A DNA stretch of 11,400 nt from JAPKZH01 sp964537875 (GTDB lineage Bacteria; Acidobacteriota; Aminicenantia; Aminicenantales; UBA4085): the NCBI GenBank assembly GCA_964537875.1, contig CAZIDN010000095.1, positions 1 to 11,400 of the forward strand. Reading direction: 5' to 3'. The first letter of the stretch is position 1. Every line of letters begins with the position of its first letter. The notes below the pieces were generated by a model. The model searched no databases. It had not been told where the DNA came from and worked only from the letters and a program-made list of their open reading frames with translations. The translations under genes were made by a program, and so were the position numbers. Of this stretch, positions 7,023 through 11,400 are shown in pieces.

Positions 7023-8384
7023 TCAGTCGAACAGCGTGATGTTAAAGGCCTTGATCTTTTCTTTCAAGGCCTCCGTATTCAGGTCCAGCTCGGCGGACGT
7101 CTTGGCCAGGTCCCAGCGGTTTTTGGTCAGCGCCCTGTGGATGAATTTTTTCTCAAAGAGAAGGGCGGCCTGGCCGAGCGTCAGATGGTTATGGAGGCCG
7201 GGCATCGATTCCAGCTCCCGGGCTTCCACGAAAAGGTTGAGGTGGGATACGCCGATCTCGTCGTCCTCGACCATGATCACGAAGCGCTCGATGACGTTCA
7301 TCAGTTCGCTGACATTGCCGGGCCAGGTATAGTTCAGGAAGGCTTTCATCGCTTCCCGGCCCATGGTCTTGGGTTTTTTCCCGTACTCCGCCGAGAAATA
7401 TCTAAGAAAATAATGGATAAGAAGAGGGATGTCTTCTGTCCGCTCCCGGAGAGGCGGGATCGTCATGGGGATGACGTTCAGCTTGAAAAATAGGTCTTCT
7501 TTGAATTTCCCCTTCAGGATCAAATCCTTGAGATTTTTACTCGTTGCGGCGATCACTCGCGTATCGAAGGCGACCGTCTCCGGCGATCCCAGGGGCTCGA
7601 ACTTCTGGGTGACGATGGCCTTGACCAGCTTGGCCTGCGTCTTCAGGCTCATGTCGCCGATCTCGTCCAGGAACAGCGTCCCCCCGTCCGCCTGCAACAG
7701 TTTCCCCTTTTTGTCTTTATGGGCATGGGGCGCGGAGCCTTTGAGATAGCCGAACAGCTCACTTTCGATCAGGTCGTCCGGGATGGCGGCGCAGTTGAGC
7801 TCGACGAACCGTTTGTCTTTTCTCTGACTTTGCTGGTGGATGAGCCGGGCGGCGAGCTCCTTGCCCGAGCCGTTCTCCCCGCCGATCAGGACGCGGCCGC
7901 TGGTGGGCGCGGCCTTCTTGATTTCCTTGCGCAATTTTTGGATGGCGGCGCTTTTCCCGACCAGGTAATAGCGCGGCTTGATCTTTTCGCGGAGCTGGAT
8001 GTTTTCCTCTTCCAGCTTGTGTTGACGCAGGGCGTTGTTGACGGTCAAGACGACTTTTTCCAGGGAGAGCGGCTTCTCCAGAAAATCGAAGGCGCCGAGT
8101 TTTGTGGCTTTGACCGCCATCTCCACGTTGCCGTGGCCGGAGATGACGACGATCTGGGGATGCTCCTCCATGCTTTTGACCTGCACCAGGACATCCATCC
8201 CGCTCATCTCGGGGAGCCAGATGTCCAGGAGGATCAGCCCGAAATTTTGTCTCTTGAGCAGATCGAGGCCTTTCTCGCCCGTTTCGACGGTCTTCACATC
8301 GTAGCCTTCGTCCTCCAAAATGCCCTGCAGGGATGAGCGGATGCTGGCTTCATCATCAATGACGAGGATGCGGTCTTTGATCAT
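7023..8384 (-). CDS. ntrX: NtrX-like response regulator with degenerate sigma-54 activation domain
   Basis: This 453-residue protein has a complete receiver (D10/D11, D54, S82, K104), a short charged linker (about 121-136), an AAA+ domain and a Fis-like helix-turn-helix (about 421-448). The AAA+ core keeps Walker A GGENGSGKE (168-176) and Walker B LFLDEIGD (237-244). The GAFTGA loop is replaced by GSAPHA (216-221), both arginine-finger positions are lysine (K295, K301) and the sensor II arginine is serine (WPGNVSEL, S359). It may bind ATP but should not remodel sigma-54 holoenzyme. Some alphaproteobacterial NtrX proteins also lack GAFTGA and regulate sigma-70 promoters. The start ATG overlaps the NtrY-like stop (ATGA), and the kinase is its expected partner. 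The name rests on architecture and pairing. Confidence 0.9.
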   Translation of the reverse strand: MIKDRILVIDDEASIRSSLQGILEDEGYDVKTVETGEKGLDLLKRQNFGLILLDIWLPEMSGMDVLVQVKSMEEHPQIVVISGHGNVEMAVKATKLGAFDFLEKPLSLEKVVLTVNNALRQHKLEEENIQLREKIKPRYYLVGKSAAIQKLRKEIKKAAPTSGRVLIGGENGSGKELAARLIHQQSQRKDKRFVELNCAAIPDDLIESELFGYLKGSAPHAHKDKKGKLLQADGGTLFLDEIGDMSLKTQAKLVKAIVTQKFEPLGSPETVAFDTRVIAATSKNLKDLILKGKFKEDLFFKLNVIPMTIPPLRERTEDIPLLIHYFLRYFSAEYGKKPKTMGREAMKAFLNYTWPGNVSELMNVIERFVIMVEDDEIGVSHLNLFVEARELESMPGLHNHLTLGQAALLFEKKFIHRALTKNRWDLAKTSAELDLNTEALKEKIKAFNITLFD

Positions 8385-10564
8385 GCGGGGATCTGCACCG
8401 TGAATTTCGCCCCGTTGGGCCGGTTGTTCTGGACCTCGATCGAACCGTTATGCTCTTTGACGATCTGGCTGACGATGGCCAAGCCGAGGCCGGTGCCTTT
8501 CTTTTTGGTGGAAAAATGGGGAAGGAAGAGCTTCTCCTTATCTTCCACCGGAACGCCCGGTCCTGTGTCGGACACTTCGATCTTCACCTGTTGCGGCTCG
8601 CGGTCAAAGATGGTCTGGATGAAGATTTTACCTTTTTTGTTCATGGCGTCAATGGCGTTGTCGATCAGGTTGATGAACACCCGCTTCATCTGCTCGGGAT
8701 CGATCTGGATCGATGGGGGCACGTCCGGGGACAGCGTCACTTCGAACTCGATGTCGGCAAAGATGCCCCGGAAGAGGGCGATGACTTGCTCGATGATCTC
8801 ATGGATGTTGGCCGACTGGAGGTTAATCTTGGGCAGGCGGGCAAAATCCGAGAATTCATCGACGAGGGTGCTGATCGTCTGAGCCTCTTGGATGATGACC
8901 TTGGCTCCCTCCATGACGATGGCGCCCGTCGAGGCGTCGGTTTTCTTCAGGTTCTTGATGATCCGTTCCGCGTTCAGCTGGATGGGCGTGAGAGGGTTTT
9001 TGATCTCGTGGGCGACCCGCTGGGCCACTTCCTTCCAGGCCGCGATCTTCTGGGCCCTGATCAGCTGGGTCAGGTCATCGAGGATGACGATCAGGCCGGA
9101 GAATTCCTTGCCCGGCTGTTTGAGGGGGGAGAGGGTCAGGGCGATCGTCGTCTGCTGTCCGTTGAGGAGGAGTTGGATTTCTTTGTCGGTCAGCCGGTAC
9201 CTGGCCTTCATCCCCCAGTCGATGTTTTTGAGAAATTCCGAGTACCGGTCGTGGCTCAAAACCTCTTTGTAGTGTTTGCCCGTCAGGTTTTTTTCGGCGA
9301 GGGCCAGGATCTCGCGGGCGGAGGGGTTGATCGTGGTGATGACGCCTTGAGCATCCAAAGCGACGACCCCCGTGGTGATGGCGTTCAGGATGGTCTCGAT
9401 GTACTGCTTTCGGGCCCCGAGTTCGGCCGTCTTTTGGGCTATGTTCTGCTGTCCTTCCCGAAGGTCGGAGATCATCTGGTTGAAGGAATCGATGAGAATG
9501 CCGATCTCATCCGAGGCCGGGTCCTCGACCCGGACGGAGAGATTTCCCTTGGAGACATCCTTGGTGGCTTGAGCCAGCTTCTCGATCGGGACGGTGATGC
9601 TCTTGGCGATGTGAAACCCGATCCAGGTCGCGGCAAAAACGATGAGCAGGGTGACGAAGATGAGCGTCAGGAGGTAAAACGTCTTGGCCAGGTCCTTCTG
9701 GATCTTCCGCTGCTGGTAGCGTTGACCATAGGTCGTGATCGTGTTGATTTTCTGGGCGTAGTTTTGGGGAAGGAATTTCCCGGTCGTCACCAGGACGTTC
9801 CCGATGTTGGAGATGCGGAACGAAACACCGCGCCGGATGAGCTCGCCCGTGCCCATCGGCTTGATGTCGCTGAAGAGCTCGCCCAGGTGGGCTCGTTTGA
9901 CGATCTCCATCTTCAGGTCCTGATAATCCTGCAGGGGCAGGTTGGGGTTCAAGTAGGAAAAAAGCTCTTCTTCTTCCAGAAAAATGCCGATCTCATCCAG
10001 CTTGTACTCTGTCAGCTTGGCCTTGATGAACTCCTCGAGCCGGGACCGGTTTTCCGGCCGGAAGAGATTCTGGCGGCTGATCTCTTTGGCCAGCTGCTGG
10101 GCAAAGTGGAGCGTTGTTTCCGAGGTGCTGACCTCGAAGCCGTCGGCCAGGCTCTTGGCGTCTTCAAGGATTCTGTTCGGGTCCATCTTGAACCATTGTT
10201 CGATGTTGCGGCTGATCAGGTCGCTCGTGAACAGGAAGAGCAGCAGGGTGGGGATGAAGGACAGCGCGGTGAAGAAGAGGACGAGCTTCGTCTTGAAATG
10301 CGACCCGACGACCTTGCCTTTGCGCTCGAGATAGAGTTTGATGAGGTTCCTGCCGAGGACGAAGAACAGGATGAGGGCTAGGAGAAGGACGATGATCTGC
10401 AAAGAAACCAGGAGAATGTTGGTGACCCGCGTCGGCGAGAATTCCGTGCCTTTCCGGATGAAAAAATCGATGGTGACGAAAAGAATGATCAGGACGACGA
10501 TGATGGCGCCGATGATCCGCGATCCTTTTGTCTTGAGGTTGTCGGGCGTCTTAGGATTTTCCAT
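8381..10564 (-). CDS. ntrY: NtrY-like membrane sensor histidine kinase
   Basis: This 727-residue kinase has the NtrY layout: three N-terminal membrane segments (about 17-36, 48-71, 93-115), a roughly 180-residue extracytoplasmic region, a fourth segment (about 296-319), HAMP (about 313-368), PAS (about 385-500), HisKA with H519 in RVAHEIKNPLTP, and HATPase_c with N-box NLIDNAIDA (632-640), G1 DTGPG (666-670) and G2 GTGLGLA (690-696). All catalytic boxes are present. NtrY kinases in other bacteria respond to nitrogen, redox or envelope state; the signal here is unknown. It starts 10 bp after the RodZ-like gene without a clear SD and overlaps the regulator by 4 bp. Cotranscription with an envelope-type HTH protein is at least compatible with a role in cell-surface control. 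Confidence 0.92.
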   Translation of the reverse strand: MENPKTPDNLKTKGSRIIGAIIVVLIILFVTIDFFIRKGTEFSPTRVTNILLVSLQIIVLLLALILFFVLGRNLIKLYLERKGKVVGSHFKTKLVLFFTALSFIPTLLLFLFTSDLISRNIEQWFKMDPNRILEDAKSLADGFEVSTSETTLHFAQQLAKEISRQNLFRPENRSRLEEFIKAKLTEYKLDEIGIFLEEEELFSYLNPNLPLQDYQDLKMEIVKRAHLGELFSDIKPMGTGELIRRGVSFRISNIGNVLVTTGKFLPQNYAQKINTITTYGQRYQQRKIQKDLAKTFYLLTLIFVTLLIVFAATWIGFHIAKSITVPIEKLAQATKDVSKGNLSVRVEDPASDEIGILIDSFNQMISDLREGQQNIAQKTAELGARKQYIETILNAITTGVVALDAQGVITTINPSAREILALAEKNLTGKHYKEVLSHDRYSEFLKNIDWGMKARYRLTDKEIQLLLNGQQTTIALTLSPLKQPGKEFSGLIVILDDLTQLIRAQKIAAWKEVAQRVAHEIKNPLTPIQLNAERIIKNLKKTDASTGAIVMEGAKVIIQEAQTISTLVDEFSDFARLPKINLQSANIHEIIEQVIALFRGIFADIEFEVTLSPDVPPSIQIDPEQMKRVFINLIDNAIDAMNKKGKIFIQTIFDREPQQVKIEVSDTGPGVPVEDKEKLFLPHFSTKKKGTGLGLAIVSQIVKEHNGSIEVQNNRPNGAKFTVQIPA

Positions 10565-10574
10565 GTCGGTCTTT

Positions 10575-11354
10575 CTATCCGGCCGCGGCCTGCTTGTCTT
10601 TTTCGGCCAGGCGTAGGAATTGGCCGTAGTTCTCTGTCGTGATCTTGATGTCGGTCAGGACGATGCCCGGGCCTCCCAGGGGCTTTCCGGGCTGGCCGTT
10701 GATCGTTAAAGCAAAACCGCCGGCATTTCCGGTATGGAAGACGAACTCTTTTTGGGCCAGGCAAGCGGCCTTCTCTCCCGCCTGCTTGAGGCCGTCGATC
10801 TTGAGCTCTCCGTCGGCATAGACCTGAATCCATGTTTCGGCCAGAAAGGAAAGCTCGAGCTTCAGCGGTATTTTTTGGGCCTGAAGGACCGGTTCCAGGA
10901 CGCGCGGAGGAGGCGTCGCGACTGTCTGGATCTGCTCGCTTGCAGGCTGGGGCTGGGCGGACGCAGCCCGCCCCCTCTTATGAGGCGTCAGAAACAAAAA
11001 GGACAAGAGGATGGCCAGGGCCAGCCCGGATATGACGATGATCGCGTAAAGACGGGAACGGCTCTTGACGGGCAGGCCTCGGTCGAAGATTTTTCGGTCT
11101 CGATCCACGGCATACGTTTGGAGAAGCGCGTCGGCATGGTATTTATTCAAAAAATAGTCTTCATCCGCTCCGATGGCCTTGGCAAACGCTCGAATCACGC
11201 CCTTGACAAAAAACGGCCCCGGCAGGATGTCCAGGCGGTCCTCTTCGAGTGCCTGAAGATACTTCAAACTGATCTTGGTGAGATTGGCGATCTCTTTGAG
11301 GGTAATGGCCCGGAGTTCTCTTTCCCGCCTGAGTTCTTGACCAAGGGATGCCAT
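10575..11354 (-). CDS. RodZ-like membrane protein (HTH_25 + TM + DUF4115)
   Basis: This 259-residue protein has an N-terminal Cro/CI-type helix-turn-helix (about 4-70; key stretch LKEIANLTKISLKYLQALEE), one transmembrane helix (about 103-123), a Pro/Gln/Ala-rich linker (about 130-160) and a C-terminal extracytoplasmic DUF4115-type beta domain (about 161-247; WIQVYADG, NAGGFALTINGQ, PGIVLTDI). This is the order of RodZ, which links MreB to the cell-wall elongation machinery, although many such proteins have no proven shape role. I chose ATG 11354 over in-frame TTG 11375 because the -10 box lies between them. Only 9 nt separate the -10 box and the ATG and no SD is visible, so the mRNA is probably near-leaderless. 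It heads an operon with NtrY, NtrX and recO. Confidence 0.87.
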   Translation of the reverse strand: MASLGQELRRERELRAITLKEIANLTKISLKYLQALEEDRLDILPGPFFVKGVIRAFAKAIGADEDYFLNKYHADALLQTYAVDRDRKIFDRGLPVKSRSRLYAIIVISGLALAILLSFLFLTPHKRGRAASAQPQPASEQIQTVATPPPRVLEPVLQAQKIPLKLELSFLAETWIQVYADGELKIDGLKQAGEKAACLAQKEFVFHTGNAGGFALTINGQPGKPLGGPGIVLTDIKITTENYGQFLRLAEKDKQAAAG

Positions 11355-11363
11355 TTCTAAAAG

Positions 11364-11392
11364 ATTGTAGGACAATTAGTTAGGAGAGTCAA
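11364..11392 (-). promoter_or_regulatory. Sigma-70-type promoter of the RodZ-ntrYX-recO operon
   Basis: On the minus strand TTGACT (11392-11387) is followed after exactly 17 bp by TACAAT (11369-11364). The predicted transcription start is about 3 nt before the ATG at 11354, with no room for a ribosome-binding site. No further promoter was seen at the later gene junctions, whose gaps are 10 bp, a 4-bp overlap and 11 bp. Confidence 0.8.
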
Positions 11393-11400
11393 ATGGAAGC

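Noticed and set aside
8450..10381. 643-codon plus-strand open frame opposite the NtrY-like kinase
   Set aside because: It is antisense to a complete NtrY-like protein, strongly biased in composition (rich in D, G, L, E) and has no recognisable motif.

Overview
This 11.4 kb bacterial chromosomal window is moderately GC-rich and densely coded. It looks like housekeeping and regulatory DNA rather than a mobile island: no integrase, transposase, tRNA or rRNA gene, or CRISPR array is visible. The gene set (an NtrY/NtrX pair, a RodZ-like protein, RecO, a decaprenyl-phosphate phosphoribosyltransferase-type UbiA protein and a DUF362 protein) fits a Gram-negative-type lineage such as Acidobacteriota/Aminicenantes or a deltaproteobacterial-grade relative. 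That placement is an inference with low confidence, because no marker gene is present.

Layout. Positions 1-451 are non-coding and structured: two short perfect hairpins (10-32, 41-80), then a 296-bp imperfect palindrome (121-416). Positions 452-3978 (minus) carry a two-gene operon: a dCache/PAS sensor histidine kinase followed by an NtrC-class response regulator, with a GTGA overlap. Positions 3979-4064 are a compact divergent promoter region. Positions 4065-6030 (plus) hold the UbiA-family gene and the DUF362 gene. Positions 6031-6276 are a convergent intergenic gap. Positions 6277-11354 (minus) form a four-gene operon read from the right edge: RodZ-like HTH membrane protein, NtrY-like kinase, NtrX-like regulator, recO. 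A well-formed promoter sits at the right edge.

How the genes work together. Each kinase is translationally coupled to its regulator by a 4-bp overlap, giving two complete phosphorelays. The two regulators share one architecture but differ in their sigma-54 machinery. The first keeps the ATPase and has a GAFTDA form of the sigma-54 contact loop. The second has lost the loop, both arginine-finger positions and the sensor II arginine, so it probably does not activate sigma-54 promoters. The UbiA-type enzyme and the DUF362 protein probably form a separate plus-strand unit acting at the membrane or on a prenyl-phosphate-linked pathway.

Most notable signals: (1) the 296-bp palindrome, whose outer-arm mismatches are all G-U compatible on the plus strand; (2) the degenerate NtrX-like regulator; (3) two operons whose -10 boxes (both TACAAT) lie exactly 9 nt before the ATG with no ribosome-binding site, implying near-leaderless mRNAs. 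I did not find a clearly novel multi-gene system.
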